A stretch of DNA of 64,000 nucleotides from Paracoccaceae bacterium (GCA_018222585.1 JAAFAB010000003.1:375781-439780), one strand, 5' to 3'; numbered from the stretch's first letter, positions 16,695 through 29,663 are shown. Program-made: numbers and translations. Notes: generated by a model not told the origin, from the letters alone.

Positions 16695-17600
16695 TTACTC
16701 CTGAAGTTCCTGATACAGCGGCATCACCGACTGTTGGCTGAGGTCGAGCGACCCCATGTCGGCCATGCTTGAATCGGAGTTTGCGGCGAGTTCGTCAAGA
16801 TAGGCAGTGCTTTCGGACTGCTGCAGCTTGCCGACGATCTCTTCGCGGACCTCGTCCAGGGACGGCTTGCGCTCGCGGGTTTCGTTCAGCTTGATGACGT
16901 GCCAGCCGAATTGCGTCTGCACGGGGGCCGAGATGTCGCCGGCCTCCATGTCGACCAGGGCTTCGCTGAAGGGCGCGACCATCTTGTCGGGGGTGAACCA
17001 GCCCAGCTGTCCGCCATTGGGGCCCGAGGGGCCGGTCGACTTGTCGCGGGCCAGCTTGGCGAAGTCCTCGCCGCCGTCCAGTTCCTCGATCAGGGCCTGG
17101 GCCTCCTCCTCGGTCTCGACCAGGATATGCGAGGCATTGTATTCCGTCGGGCCTTCGGCATCGGCGGGGTACATGGTTTCATACTCGGCCTGGATACGTT
17201 CTTCGGTGATCACCTCGTTGAGGTGCTGCAGCATGGCGTCGGTGGCGATCAGCTTGCGTTCGGTGTTGTCCATCAGCAGGCCGGTGGCCTTGGCCATCTC
17301 GCCCTCGAACTGCTGGCGCAGCTGTTCCTGCTGCACCAGTTGCTGCAGCAGCGGCGCGGCGATCTGGCCCATGGGCATCTGGTTGTAGGGCTCGGGCGCC
17401 TCGATCTGGGCGGCGATGACATGGCCCATGGTGATCTCGGTTTCGCCGACGCGCGCCAGCACGGTGTCCAGCGTGACCGGGCCCTCGACCGCGATTGCCT
17501 CAGCGGAAGCTGCGGGGGCCTCGGCGGCTGCATCCTGGGCCAGCAGGTGAGCCGGGGTGCTCAGCGCCAGCACGGCGGCAAGGGTAAGACGGTGCAACAT
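16695..17600 (-). CDS. Periplasmic parvulin-type peptidyl-prolyl isomerase
   Basis: 301 residues from the ATG at 17600-17598, which has a GGAGGA ribosome binding site. Residues 1-22 form a Sec signal peptide ending LLA-Q. The middle region is a helical SurA-N-like segment rich in Gln. Residues ~148-245 form the parvulin domain with ASHILVETEEEA, GQLGWFTPDKMV and VQTQFGWHVIKL. It should assist folding of exported proteins in the periplasm. First gene of an operon with argJ and mutT, and divergent from secA; pairing with a translocation gene is suggestive. Confidence 0.92.
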   Translation of the reverse strand: MLHRLTLAAVLALSTPAHLLAQDAAAEAPAASAEAIAVEGPVTLDTVLARVGETEITMGHVIAAQIEAPEPYNQMPMGQIAAPLLQQLVQQEQLRQQFEGEMAKATGLLMDNTERKLIATDAMLQHLNEVITEERIQAEYETMYPADAEGPTEYNASHILVETEEEAQALIEELDGGEDFAKLARDKSTGPSGPNGGQLGWFTPDKMVAPFSEALVDMEAGDISAPVQTQFGWHVIKLNETRERKPSLDEVREEIVGKLQQSESTAYLDELAANSDSSMADMGSLDLSQQSVMPLYQELQE

Positions 17601-17636
17601 GGATTTTCCTCCGGTTTTCCACGCGGGCGCGTGGCG

Positions 17637-17665
17637 TTGACACTGCTGTGCGCGCCTACTACATC
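17637..17665 (+). promoter_or_regulatory. Candidate secA promoter
   Basis: Perfect -35 TTGACA (17637-17642), 17-base spacer, weak -10 TACATC (17660-17665), about 100 bases before the secA ATG. Confidence 0.4.
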
Positions 17666-17773
17666 GCCTTATGGCAAAGGGTTCGGCGGCCATTCCGGCT
17701 CTGTGTAAGGGTCGCGACGGCGGCATACAACCAACCCTGCCACACGATGGCGTCAGGAAGCGGAAGATAGATC

Positions 17774-20512
<2,739 letters not shown>

Positions 20513-20633
20513 GCGCCACCGTTGTTCCCACGGGGGAGACAAAAAGGCGTCTCGCGCCAGATTGACTCCCCCTGACTGCCATACCTGTGACAGAATCCTC
20601 CCCGAAGCTTCGGCAAGCGCAGGAGGGTTCTGA

Positions 20634-21716
20634 ATGCCGATCGCCAAAGCAGCCTTGATGAAGATGGTCGCCTATTCGGGCGCCGGTCTTGTCGTGGCCG
20701 GCTCCGCGGGCTTCGTCATGCAGCAGCATGGTCAGCCCGCCGCCGCGGCAGCCCCGCCGCCGGCCGTCGCGGTCGCGGCGGTGACGCCCGCCGTGCCCCC
20801 TGCAGAGGCCACGCCCCTCGCCCTGAGCGAGATCGAACTGACCTCCTCCCCCGTCGTGCCGCCCGTCAGCGATCCCGCCTCGCCGGAGTTCGAGGCCGTC
20901 GTGGACATCGACACCCCGGCCAACAGCGGGCCCGTCGCAGACACGCCGGGCCCGGCAGAGGTGCTGCTGGCCCAGGCCGAGGCGCAGCCGGGGGCCGATG
21001 TTCCCGCCGATGCGCCGGACGAAGGGGCCGTGGCCGACTGCGAGGTGACCCTCACCGCCGAGGCCCAGGCCGCCGCCATGGTCGACCTGACCCTCGACGC
21101 CCCCTGCTATGCCGGTGAACGGGTCGCGATCCATCACGAAGGCATGGTCTTCTCTGATCTGACCGACGCTGAGGGTCAGCTGAGTGTCTCGGTCCCCGCG
21201 CTGGCCGAGTTCGCGATCTTCGTCGCCGTCTTCCAGGATGGCGAAGGTTCCAGCGCCGACACGCAGGTGTCCTCTCTCGCCTTTTACGACCGCTCGGTGC
21301 TGCAATGGCAGGGCGATACGGGGCTGGAGTTGCACGCGCTGGAATATGGCGCCAGCTACGACGCGCCGGGCCATGTCTGGGCCGGGGCGCCGCGCGATGT
21401 CAGCGTCGCCGCCACCGGCGAAGGCGGGTTCCTGACCCTGCTGGGCAATGCGGACCTGCCGCAGGCGCGCATGGCGCAGGTCTATTCCTTCCCGATGGGC
21501 ATCGCCAAGACGCCGGGCGATATCGACCTGTCGGTCGAGGTGCAGGTGACCGAGGACAATTGCGGGCGCGATGTCTCGGGCCAGGTGATCCATGTCGCCG
21601 AAGCCGAGTTCGGCAGCTTCCATGACCTGAATGTCACGATGCCCGCCTGCGACGCCGCCGGAGATTATCTGCTGTTGAAAAACCTCCTCGGCGACCTGAA
21701 GATCGCGGCCAACTAG
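20634..21716 (+). CDS. Membrane-anchored periplasmic protein of unknown function
   Basis: 360 residues. An N-terminal hydrophobic anchor (GAGLVVAGSAGFVM, residues ~16-29) is followed by a long Ala/Pro/Glu linker (~33-140). The C-terminal globular part (~140-360) begins CEVTLTAEAQAAAMVDLTL and has a carbohydrate-binding-like or beta-sandwich look (IHHEGMVFSDLTDAEGQLSV), with cysteines near each end (CEVTL, DAPCYAG, DNCGRD, PACDAA) that could form disulfides. I do not recognise a named family. It lies 121 bases after secA and 22 bases before the PBP-OmpA gene, suggesting they are co-transcribed. An envelope-spanning or surface role is inference. Confidence 0.7.
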   Translation: MPIAKAALMKMVAYSGAGLVVAGSAGFVMQQHGQPAAAAAPPPAVAVAAVTPAVPPAEATPLALSEIELTSSPVVPPVSDPASPEFEAVVDIDTPANSGPVADTPGPAEVLLAQAEAQPGADVPADAPDEGAVADCEVTLTAEAQAAAMVDLTLDAPCYAGERVAIHHEGMVFSDLTDAEGQLSVSVPALAEFAIFVAVFQDGEGSSADTQVSSLAFYDRSVLQWQGDTGLELHALEYGASYDAPGHVWAGAPRDVSVAATGEGGFLTLLGNADLPQARMAQVYSFPMGIAKTPGDIDLSVEVQVTEDNCGRDVSGQVIHVAEAEFGSFHDLNVTMPACDAAGDYLLLKNLLGDLKIAAN

Positions 21717-21738
21717 GTTCCGCACTTCCGGGGGCCCC

Positions 21739-23298
21739 ATGCGATCCATCCGTGCGGCCGTCTGTGCCGCACTTTTCCTTTTCGCCTCCGCGCTCCATAC
21801 GGTTGCGCAGGATGTCACGCTGACCTCGCCCGACGGCGCGGTCGAGCTGTCGGGCAACCTGCTGGGCTTTGACGGGGAATTCTACCGCCTGCAGACGGAA
21901 TTCGGCGTGCTGACGCTGGATGGCTCGGGCGTGCTCTGCTCCGGGCCCGGCTGCCCCGACCTGACCGATTTCGTTGCCCGCATCACCATTTCCGGTGCCG
22001 AGACCGTGGGCGAGATCCTGATGCCCGCCCTGGTCGAGGGCTTTGCCCTGCGGGTCGGCCTTGGTGTCCAGCGCGAGGAACTGGCGGCGGGAGAGGTGCT
22101 TTACACCCTCAGCGAACCCGCCACCAACCGCGTGGCGGGAGAGTTCACCATCCACAGCCATACCACCGACCGCGGCTTTGCCGAGCTGATCGACGCGGGC
22201 GCCGATCTGGTCATGGCCCTGCGCGAGGTCCGCCCGGAGGAACTGGCGGCAGCGCGCGAGGCCGGGCTGGGCGACCTGACCCAGAAGGGCCGCGCCCGGG
22301 TGCTGGCGCTGGACGCGCTGGTGCCCATCGTCGCGCCGGGCAATCCGGTGCAGTCGATCACCATGCCGCAGCTGGCCGGGGTCTTCGCCGGGCAAATCGA
22401 CAACTGGCAGGACCTGGGCGGCCCGGATGCGCCGATCGTCCCGCACCTGCGGCGTCTCGATTCAGGTCTGGGCCAGGTGGTGCAGGACCGGCTGCTGAAC
22501 CCCGTCGGCGCGCAGATCGCCGAAGGTGCCGTGCAGCATGACAGCGACGAGGGGCTGTTGCAGGCGGTGCTGTCGGATCCCTTCGCCATCGGGCTGTCCT
22601 CGGCCTCCGAGGTCGGCTCGGCCGCCGGGCTGGCGCTGTCGGGGCAATGCGGCTTCACCCTTCAGGCCACCCGCCGCAACGCCAAGACCGAGGACTACCC
22701 GATGACCGCGCCGGTCTTCCTCTACCAGCCCGCCCTGCGCCTGCCCAAGCTGGCGCGCGAGTTCCTGGCCTATACCCGCGATCCCCAGGCGCAATACGTC
22801 ATCCGCCGCGCCGGTTTCGTCGACCAGCTGCCCGAGGAGGTCGCCATCGACGACCAGGGCGACCGCTTCGCCAATGCCATTGCCCAGGCGGGTGGCGAAA
22901 CCCCCCTGCCCGAGCTGCAGCGCATGGTGACGACGCTTTCCGGGATGAAACGGCTGACCACCTCGTTCCGCTTCCGTGCCGGCGCGACGCGGATGGATGC
23001 GCAATCGATGTCCAACGTGCGGATGCTGGCCCGGGCCCTGGAGAGCGGCCAGTACGACGGGCGCCGGATGCTGCTGGTCGGCTTCTCGGATGGTGACGGC
23101 GGCGCCGAGGCGAACCGCAGGATTTCGGCCGAGCGGGCCGAGACCGTGCGCCGCGCCGTCCTTGCCGCCGCCGAGACGCTGGACCTGTCGCGCATCGACC
23201 TCGGCACCGATGCCTTCGGGGAGGCCATGCCGATGGCCTGCGATGACAGCGAGTGGGGCCGCCAGGTCAACCGGCGGGTCGAGGTCTGGCTGCGCTAG
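21739..23298 (+). CDS. PstS-like periplasmic binding domain fused to OmpA-like domain
   Basis: 519 residues. Signal peptide at 1-23 (cleavage near TVA-QD). Residues ~75-340 resemble a phosphate-type substrate-binding fold: GAETVGEILMPALVEGF, VPIVAPGNPVQSITMPQLAGVFAG and QIDNWQDLGG. Residues ~390-519 form an OmpA-like peptidoglycan-binding domain (FRAGATRMDAQSM, NRRISAERAETVRRAV, NRRVEVWL at the end). This would hold a solute- or ligand-binding module on the peptidoglycan. Proteins of this architecture exist in proteobacteria, but their ligand is unknown. It is probably co-transcribed with the preceding anchored protein. Confidence 0.82.
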   Translation: MRSIRAAVCAALFLFASALHTVAQDVTLTSPDGAVELSGNLLGFDGEFYRLQTEFGVLTLDGSGVLCSGPGCPDLTDFVARITISGAETVGEILMPALVEGFALRVGLGVQREELAAGEVLYTLSEPATNRVAGEFTIHSHTTDRGFAELIDAGADLVMALREVRPEELAAAREAGLGDLTQKGRARVLALDALVPIVAPGNPVQSITMPQLAGVFAGQIDNWQDLGGPDAPIVPHLRRLDSGLGQVVQDRLLNPVGAQIAEGAVQHDSDEGLLQAVLSDPFAIGLSSASEVGSAAGLALSGQCGFTLQATRRNAKTEDYPMTAPVFLYQPALRLPKLAREFLAYTRDPQAQYVIRRAGFVDQLPEEVAIDDQGDRFANAIAQAGGETPLPELQRMVTTLSGMKRLTTSFRFRAGATRMDAQSMSNVRMLARALESGQYDGRRMLLVGFSDGDGGAEANRRISAERAETVRRAVLAAAETLDLSRIDLGTDAFGEAMPMACDDSEWGRQVNRRVEVWLR

Positions 23299-23439
23299 GT
23301 TTCCATTTTCGGCTCCCCCTGTTCCGCATCGTGGAAAGGTGAAGATTTTCCATCGCCAGACCGGGCAAAGCGGATATCTTGCGCCGGAGTTTTCACTTGG
23401 CCCCGCCCCGGCGGGCCCGATTTCGACAGGAGTGCCTTC

Positions 23440-25587
23440 ATGACCCGTTACGTGACCCGCGCCGGCCTCTCGGTCGCCGAAGAGCTTGCCGCGCTGGTGG
23501 AGGATCAGGTGCTGCCCGGCACCGGCGTCAAGCCCGAGGGCTTCTGGAGCGGCTATGACCACCTGCTGCGCAAGCTGGTGCCGCAGAACCTGGCCCTGCT
23601 GGAAAAGCGCGACCAGCTGCAGGCGCAGATCGACGACTGGCTTGTCGCGCGCAAGGGTCAACCCTGGGATGCGGCCGCCTACCGCGCCTTCCTGGAAGAG
23701 ATCGGCTACCTGGTGCCCGAGGGCCCGGAGTTTACCATCGGCACGAAGAACGTCGACGACGAGATCGCCGCGACCGCCGGCCCGCAGCTTGTCGTGCCGG
23801 TGATGAACGCCCGTTTTGCGCTGAACGCCGCCAATGCCCGCTGGGGATCGCTTTATGACGCGCTTTACGGCACCGATGCGCTGCCCGGCGCGCCCGAGGG
23901 CAAGGGCTATGACCCGAAGCGCGGCGCGCAGGCCGTCACCTGGGCGGCCGAGTTCCTCGATACCGCGGTGCCGCTGAAGACGATTTCCCACGCCGAGGTC
24001 ACCGAGTACCGTCGCGGCGGAGAAGAGCTGGTCGCCGTCTCGCCCTCGGGCGTGCATGGCTTCAAGGATCCCTCGGCCTTCGTCGGCTACCGCGAGGAAG
24101 GCGCCACCGCCACCTACATGCTGCGCCACAACGGGCTGCATATCGGCCTGCTGATTGACCCCGCCCACCCGGTCGGCCGTGACAGCGCCGCCGGCCTGAA
24201 GGACGTGCTGCTGGAAAGCGCCCTGACCGCGATCCAGGATTGCGAGGACAGCGTCGCCGCCGTCGATGCCGCCGACAAGACCGCCGTCTATGCCAACTGG
24301 CTGGGGCTGATGAAGGGCGACCTGGAAGAGAGCTTCGAGAAGGGCGGCAAGGTGATGACCCGCCGCCTCGCCTCGGACATGGCGCTGCTGTCCCCGACGG
24401 GCGAGCCGATCTCGCTGCAGGGCCGTGCGCTGCTGCTGGTGCGCAACGTGGGCCACCTGATGACCACCGATGCCGTACTCTGCGAGGGCGAGGAAACGCC
24501 GGAGGGGATGCTGGACGCCATGGTCACCGTCGCCTGCGCCATGCATGACCTGCAGAAGGAGAGCGGCCCGCGCAATTCCCGCAAGGGTTCGGTCTACGTG
24601 GTGAAGCCGAAGATGCATGGCCCCGAGGAAGTCGCCTTTGCCGAAAAGCTCTACGGTGAGGTCGAGGTGATCCTGGGCCTGCCGAAGAACACGGTGAAGC
24701 TGGGGGTGATGGACGAAGAGCGCCGCACTTCGGTGAACCTGCGTGAATGCATCCGCGCCGTGAAGGACCGGCTGGTCTTCATCAACACCGGCTTCCTTGA
24801 TCGCACGGGGGACGAGATCCACACCTCGATGCAGGCCGGGCCGTTCATTCCCAAGGGCGAAATGGCCGGCGCCGCCTGGCTGGGCGCCTATGAGAACGGC
24901 AACGTGGACGCGGGCCTGGCCTGTGGCCTGCAGGGCCGCGCGCAGATCGGCAAGGGGATGTGGGCCAAGCCCGACCGCATGGCCGAGATGCTGGAGGCCA
25001 AGACCGGGCACCCGATGGCTGGGGCCAACACGGCCTGGGTCCCCTCCCCCACAGCGGCCACGTTGCACGCCACCCATTACCACCAGGTCGATGTCTTCGC
25101 CCGCCAGGACGAGCTGAAATCGCGCGAGCGCGCCTCGCTGGATGATCTGCTGACCCCGCCCCTGCTGGCGGGCCGCAACCTGACCGAGGAAGAGGTCAGC
25201 CGCGATCTGGACAACAACTGCCAGGGCATCCTGGGCTACGTGGTGCGCTGGATCGATCAGGGCGTCGGCTGTTCGAAGGTGCCGGACATCAACGATGTCG
25301 GCCTGATGGAGGACCGCGCGACGCTGCGGATTTCCTCGCAATACCTGGCCAACTGGCTGCTGCACGGGCTGGTGACCGAGGCAGAGGTGGACGAGGCGCT
25401 GAAGCGCATGGCGGTGAAGGTGGATGCCCAGAACGCGGGCGATCCCGAGTACACGCCGATGGCGCCCGGCTTCGACGGCGTGGCTTTCGCCGCCGCGCGC
25501 GACCTGATCTTCACCGGCACCACCCAGCCCTCGGGCTATACCGAGCCGGTGCTGCACGCCCGCCGGCGCGAGGCCAAGGCCGGCTAA
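23440..25587 (+). CDS. glcB: Malate synthase G
   Basis: 715 residues, typical for the G isoform (about 720). It condenses glyoxylate and acetyl-CoA to malate in glyoxylate or glycolate use. Characteristic segments include [32 protein letters not shown], the catalytic region [14 protein letters not shown] and the C-terminal [17 protein letters not shown]. It stands alone with 141 bases upstream, and no isocitrate lyase is seen here. Its TAA stop (25585-25587) interlocks with the radC stop on the other strand. Confidence 0.97.
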   Translation: MTRYVTRAGLSVAEELAALVEDQVLPGTGVKPEGFWSGYDHLLRKLVPQNLALLEKRDQLQAQIDDWLVARKGQPWDAAAYRAFLEEIGYLVPEGPEFTIGTKNVDDEIAATAGPQLVVPVMNARFALNAANARWGSLYDALYGTDALPGAPEGKGYDPKRGAQAVTWAAEFLDTAVPLKTISHAEVTEYRRGGEELVAVSPSGVHGFKDPSAFVGYREEGATATYMLRHNGLHIGLLIDPAHPVGRDSAAGLKDVLLESALTAIQDCEDSVAAVDAADKTAVYANWLGLMKGDLEESFEKGGKVMTRRLASDMALLSPTGEPISLQGRALLLVRNVGHLMTTDAVLCEGEETPEGMLDAMVTVACAMHDLQKESGPRNSRKGSVYVVKPKMHGPEEVAFAEKLYGEVEVILGLPKNTVKLGVMDEERRTSVNLRECIRAVKDRLVFINTGFLDRTGDEIHTSMQAGPFIPKGEMAGAAWLGAYENGNVDAGLACGLQGRAQIGKGMWAKPDRMAEMLEAKTGHPMAGANTAWVPSPTAATLHATHYHQVDVFARQDELKSRERASLDDLLTPPLLAGRNLTEEEVSRDLDNNCQGILGYVVRWIDQGVGCSKVPDINDVGLMEDRATLRISSQYLANWLLHGLVTEAEVDEALKRMAVKVDAQNAGDPEYTPMAPGFDGVAFAAARDLIFTGTTQPSGYTEPVLHARRREAKAG

Positions 25588-26345
25588 AGGTAGCCCTCGG
25601 ACCGGAAGCTGAGTTCGCGCGACCGGCCGACGATGATGTGGTCATGCAGCACCAGGCCGAGGGTCCGGGCTGCGGCCTCGATCTGGGCGGTCATGTCGAT
25701 GTCGGCCTGGCTGGGCGTCGGATCGCCCGAGGGATGGTTGTGGACAAGGATCAGGGCGCTGGCATTCAGGCTGAGCGCCCTTTTCACCACTTCGCGCGGG
25801 TAGACGGGCACGTGATCCACGGTGCCCTTCCCCTGCTCCTCGTCGGCGATCAGCACGTTCTTGCGATCCAGGTAAAGGACGCGGAACTGTTCCGTCTCGC
25901 GATGCGCCATCACCGTGTGGCAATAGTCGATCAGCGCATCCCACGAGCTGACGATCTGCCGCCGCATCACCCGTGCCCGCGCCAGCCGCTGCGCCGCCGC
26001 CTCGATCACCTTGAGTTCGCAGATCACGGCGGGGCCGACCTGTTCGACCTCCAGAAGATGCTCCGGCGCGGCGGTCACGACCGAGTTGAAATCGCCGAAC
26101 CGGTCCAGCAGCCGACGCGCCAGCGGCTTCATGTCCTGCCGCGCATTGGCGCGGAACAGGACCAGTTCCAGCATCTCGTAGTCCGGCAGGGCATCGGCAC
26201 CGCCCTGCATGAAGCGATCCCGCAACCGCTTGCGGTGATCGGAGATGTAGGAGGGCAGCCGCCCCGAAGGCAGCGGCACCTCGGGCGCTTCATCCGAAGA
26301 GAAGAGCGGCAGCGGATGTTCATGGAAGGCGCGAGGATCTTTCAT
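25584..26345 (-). CDS. radC: RadC family JAB-domain protein
   Basis: 253 residues. The N-terminal helix-hairpin-helix-like region is followed by a JAB1/MPN+ metalloprotease-like domain with the complete motif [14 protein letters not shown] (HxH...S...D zinc ligands), near residues 196-209. Other conserved pieces are [13 protein letters not shown] and [18 protein letters not shown]. RadC was once linked to DNA repair, but that role is doubtful; the biochemical activity is unknown. It converges on glcB with overlapping stop codons. Confidence 0.95.
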   Translation of the reverse strand: MKDPRAFHEHPLPLFSSDEAPEVPLPSGRLPSYISDHRKRLRDRFMQGGADALPDYEMLELVLFRANARQDMKPLARRLLDRFGDFNSVVTAAPEHLLEVEQVGPAVICELKVIEAAAQRLARARVMRRQIVSSWDALIDYCHTVMAHRETEQFRVLYLDRKNVLIADEEQGKGTVDHVPVYPREVVKRALSLNASALILVHNHPSGDPTPSQADIDMTAQIEAAARTLGLVLHDHIIVGRSRELSFRSEGYL

Positions 26346-26491
26346 CCCGCGACAATGCGCCGGGCGTAGTTAATGGCGAGTGAATCCCCGTGGGCACAAC
26401 ATGTCGGGGCGATCTGTCATCAAACTGTCGCAAAACCTTGCCCGGGGCTGCATATTTCTCTACCCCCCGGCGCATGGAAGCGGAGGGCCCT

Positions 26492-27979
26492 ATGTCCAAC
26501 AACAGCAATTTCGACCCGAGCCACCTGGAAACGCTCGACCGCGACCTGGGGCGGCTGTCGTCCCTGGAGCAGGCCACCAGCCAGACCAGCCGATCCGCCC
26601 TGGGCATGGGCGTGGCGTTTCTCTTCGTGGTCTTCGCGGCCCTGCTGGCGGCGCTGATCTTCGGCCAGGCCGACAACAGCTTCATCGTCGTCATCGCCGC
26701 CGCCTTCGGCGCCTACATGGCGCTGAACATCGGCGCCAACGACGTGGCCAACAACATGGGCCCGGCGGTCGGCGCGAATGCGATGTCCATGGCCGCGGCC
26801 ATCGTCATCGCCGCGATCTTCGAAAGCGCCGGTGCCCTGCTGGCGGGCGGAGACGTGGTTTCGACCATCGCCAAGGGCATCATCGCGCCGGAAAGCATGG
26901 GCACCTCCTCCAGCTTCATCGCCGCGATGATGGCGGCGCTGCTGGCCTCGGCGCTCTGGGTCAACCTGGCGACCTGGGTCGGGGCGCCGGTCTCGACCAC
27001 GCACTCGGTGGTCGGGGGCGTCATGGGCGCCGGGATCGCCGCTGCCGGCCTCGGTGCCGTGGCCTGGGGCCAGATGACCGCGATTGCCGCCAGCTGGGTG
27101 ATCTCTCCGCTGCTCGGCGGGGTCGTGGCGGCGGGCTTCCTGTGGTTCATCAAGGCCCGCATCATCTACCAGGAGGACAAGATCGCCGCTGCCCGCGTCT
27201 GGGTGCCGGTGCTGGTCGGGATCATGGCCGGGGCCTTCTCGACCTACCTGGCGGTGAAGGGTCTGAAAAAGCTGATCTCGATAGATCTCGGCATGGCCGT
27301 GGTCATCGGCCTGGCGGTGGCCGTCGGGTCCTGGCTGGTGATGATCCCGGTGGTGCGCCGCCAGTCGCGCAACCTGGAAAACCGCAACAAGTCGCTCAAG
27401 GTCCTGTTCGGCATCCCGCTGATCGTCTCGGCGGCGCTGCTGAGTTTCGCCCATGGCGCCAACGACGTGGCCAATGCGGTCGGCCCGCTGGCGGCCATCG
27501 TCCAGGCCTCGGCGACGGGCGACTTCACCCATGCGGTCGCCATCCCGCTCTGGGTCATGGTGATCGGCGCACTGGGGATCTCGTTCGGGCTGTTCCTGTT
27601 CGGGCCGAAGCTGATCCGCATGGTCGGCAACCAGATCACCAAGCTGAACCCGATGCGCGCCTATTGCGTCGCCCTCTCGGCGGCGATCACGGTGATCGTG
27701 GCCAGCTGGCTGGGCCTGCCCGTCAGCTCGACCCATATCGCCGTCGGCGGCGTCTTCGGCGTCGGGTTCTTCCGCGAATGGGACACCGCGCGGCGGATGC
27801 GCAAGGCCAAGCAGGCGCTTTCCGGGCCCGAGGAGATCGGCCCCGAGGAACGCCGCCGCCGCCGCCTGGTGCGCCGGTCGCATTTCATGACCATTGTCGC
27901 GGCCTGGGTGATCACCGTCCCCGCTGCCGCCGTGCTCTCGGCCGGGATCTTCCTGGTTATCCGCGGCATCACCGGCTGA
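26492..27979 (+). CDS. Inorganic phosphate transporter, PiT family
   Basis: 495 residues from ATG 26492, with a GGAGGG ribosome binding site. About eleven membrane segments. The two inverted PiT signatures are both present: GANDVANNMGPAVGANA in the first half and AHGANDVANAVGPLAAIV in the second, and each half also has a PVSTTH/PVSSTH motif. The family carries metal-phosphate or Na+-coupled phosphate. There is an unusual soluble N-terminal stretch of about 40 residues before the first membrane helix. No PhoU gene lies next to it. The gene appears monocistronic. Confidence 0.92.
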   Translation: MSNNSNFDPSHLETLDRDLGRLSSLEQATSQTSRSALGMGVAFLFVVFAALLAALIFGQADNSFIVVIAAAFGAYMALNIGANDVANNMGPAVGANAMSMAAAIVIAAIFESAGALLAGGDVVSTIAKGIIAPESMGTSSSFIAAMMAALLASALWVNLATWVGAPVSTTHSVVGGVMGAGIAAAGLGAVAWGQMTAIAASWVISPLLGGVVAAGFLWFIKARIIYQEDKIAAARVWVPVLVGIMAGAFSTYLAVKGLKKLISIDLGMAVVIGLAVAVGSWLVMIPVVRRQSRNLENRNKSLKVLFGIPLIVSAALLSFAHGANDVANAVGPLAAIVQASATGDFTHAVAIPLWVMVIGALGISFGLFLFGPKLIRMVGNQITKLNPMRAYCVALSAAITVIVASWLGLPVSSTHIAVGGVFGVGFFREWDTARRMRKAKQALSGPEEIGPEERRRRRLVRRSHFMTIVAAWVITVPAAAVLSAGIFLVIRGITG

Positions 27980-28010
27980 TCACCCTGCCCTCGCGCGCGC
28001 GGTGCGGGGG

Positions 28011-29537
28011 CTACTTGCCGAGCCGCAGACCGATGCCGGTGCCCAGCCCGTTCACGAAGGAGTTCAGGGCGTTGTTCACCTTGGAGTTGTTGCCACCGCC
28101 GCTGCTGCGGCTGCTGCCGGTGGAACTGCCCGCGGAGGCCGCCGTCAGGAACTGCGGATAGGTCGCCTCGGTCTGGCTGGCGAGCAGGTCGAGCTGGGCC
28201 AGGTTCATGTAGCCGGTCGGCGCGAGGCCCTGGCTGGTCTGCCAGGCACGGATGCCCTTGCGCGAGTTCGGACCCAGCGATCCGTCCGGCCGCCCGACGG
28301 CGTTCCCCGAGGCATTCAGCCGGGCCTGCAGCACCCTGCGGGCCTCGCGATCCAGGAACAGCGCCTGTTCGGTCGCCTCGCTGGAGGGCAGGACCATCAG
28401 CGCCTGGGTCACCGGCAGCACCAGCGGCCCGGAGGTCTGCACGACGCTGCGGGTGGCCTGGGCCGTGGTCTCGGGCTGGGCCATGGCGACCTGCTCGGAG
28501 GGGCCTTGCAGCCGTTCGATGGCATTGCGCGCCATCGGCGCGAAGGCCCCGTCGGGATAGCTGTCCAGGTAGGCCTGGTAATCCGCCGGGTCACCGGAGT
28601 CGCGGGCGATGTCGAAGACGAATTTCTGCATCTCCAGTGCGGCCCCCGCGCCGCCCTGCGCCGGCTGCACCGGTGCGGCCTGGGCCACCGCCGCCGGGGC
28701 CGGGGCGGCCAGCGCCGTCTGCTCGACCTTGTTGAGGACGACCGAGCCGGTCAGCGAGGCGTTCAGCCAGGGCCGCTGGCGTTTCTCGGTCGCTTCGTAG
28801 ACATCGCCGGTGACGCGGGACATGACTTCGGTGAAATCGGTATTCACCGCCCCGATGTGGCGCAGAAGGGCGGCGGTGAAGGGAGAGTGTTCTTCCTGGC
28901 CATCCTCGGCGACCGCGCCGGGGCTGGTGGCGAAGGCGATCGCCAGCCCCTCGCCGGCGTTGTCCAGGCCCATCTCGGCCAGCCCCGATCCGACCCGCAG
29001 CGAGCGGGTCGAACCGGTCGTCGCCAGGGTCAGCTGATCGGCCAGCGGGTTGTCCCGGCAGGCGTCCAGCAGGACCAGGTTGATCCCCGAGCCGAACTTC
29101 ATCTGGTCGGTGATCATGTCCACGGGCACGGTTTCGAAATCGACGGCAGTCGAGTCGTTCAGCATGGCATCGACGGGCACGATGTAATTCACCCCGTTCA
29201 CCGCAACGCCATGCCCTGCATAGAAAAAGATCGCGATATCGGCATCCCGCGCGGCCCCGGCGAATTCGCGCGCCTTGGCGCGGACGCCGAGAAAGTCGAG
29301 ATCATAGCCCTCGATGGTCTCAAACCCCATCGAGCGGAGTTTCTGCGAAATTGCCCTGGCATCGCTGCTGGGATTGCGCAGTTTCGTCGTGTGCTGGTAA
29401 TCGCCGTTTCCGATCAGGAGGGCCACCCGTTTGTCCGCCAAGGCGGGCCCGGCGATCATCACCAGAATTGCAGTGGCTCCGAACGCCGCCTTTGCCAGGG
29501 ACGCCCGGAACGTGCCGAAAGAAATGGATTTGGTCAT
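28011..29537 (-). CDS. Secreted caspase-like (peptidase C14) protein with peptidoglycan-binding-like C-terminus
   Basis: 508 residues. Signal peptide 1-34 (ALA-DK). The p20-like caspase fold begins KRVALLIGNGDY and keeps the dyad His109 (FFYAGHGVAVNG) and Cys160 (LVLLDACRDNPL). After an Ala/Pro/Gln linker comes a TPR- or Sel1-like piece (YQAYLDSYPDGAFAPMARNA) and a domain near 390-465 resembling a putative peptidoglycan-binding repeat (REARRVLQARLNASG...SRKGIRAWQTSQGL). The tail is Ser/Gly/Asn-rich. Bacterial orthocaspases often cleave after basic residues; this one should act in the periplasm. The dead IS lies 72 bases upstream and may have cut off its promoter region. Confidence 0.85.
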   Translation of the reverse strand: MTKSISFGTFRASLAKAAFGATAILVMIAGPALADKRVALLIGNGDYQHTTKLRNPSSDARAISQKLRSMGFETIEGYDLDFLGVRAKAREFAGAARDADIAIFFYAGHGVAVNGVNYIVPVDAMLNDSTAVDFETVPVDMITDQMKFGSGINLVLLDACRDNPLADQLTLATTGSTRSLRVGSGLAEMGLDNAGEGLAIAFATSPGAVAEDGQEEHSPFTAALLRHIGAVNTDFTEVMSRVTGDVYEATEKRQRPWLNASLTGSVVLNKVEQTALAAPAPAAVAQAAPVQPAQGGAGAALEMQKFVFDIARDSGDPADYQAYLDSYPDGAFAPMARNAIERLQGPSEQVAMAQPETTAQATRSVVQTSGPLVLPVTQALMVLPSSEATEQALFLDREARRVLQARLNASGNAVGRPDGSLGPNSRKGIRAWQTSQGLAPTGYMNLAQLDLLASQTEATYPQFLTAASAGSSTGSSRSSGGGNNSKVNNALNSFVNGLGTGIGLRLGK

Positions 29538-29609
29538 GTCGACCTCCTGAAGCGGATATTACCGATCGAGCGGGGAAAGGTTGATCAATTCGATTCTCTG
29601 GTTCATCGG

Positions 29610-29624
29610 GGCTCTGTTGCACAA
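29610..29624 (+). repeat. IS terminal inverted repeat, left
   Basis: GGCTCTGTTGCACAA, pairing with 30644-30658 with one mismatch. Confidence 0.85.
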
Positions 29625-29663
29625 AGCCTCTGATGTCCGAGGTTCCGCTTTCCCCGGACGGAT

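Noticed and set aside
22462-25557. A 1,031-codon minus-strand frame opposite glcB and the PBP-OmpA gene
   Set aside because: Crosses two unrelated genes and an intergenic gap, no motif, antisense composition.
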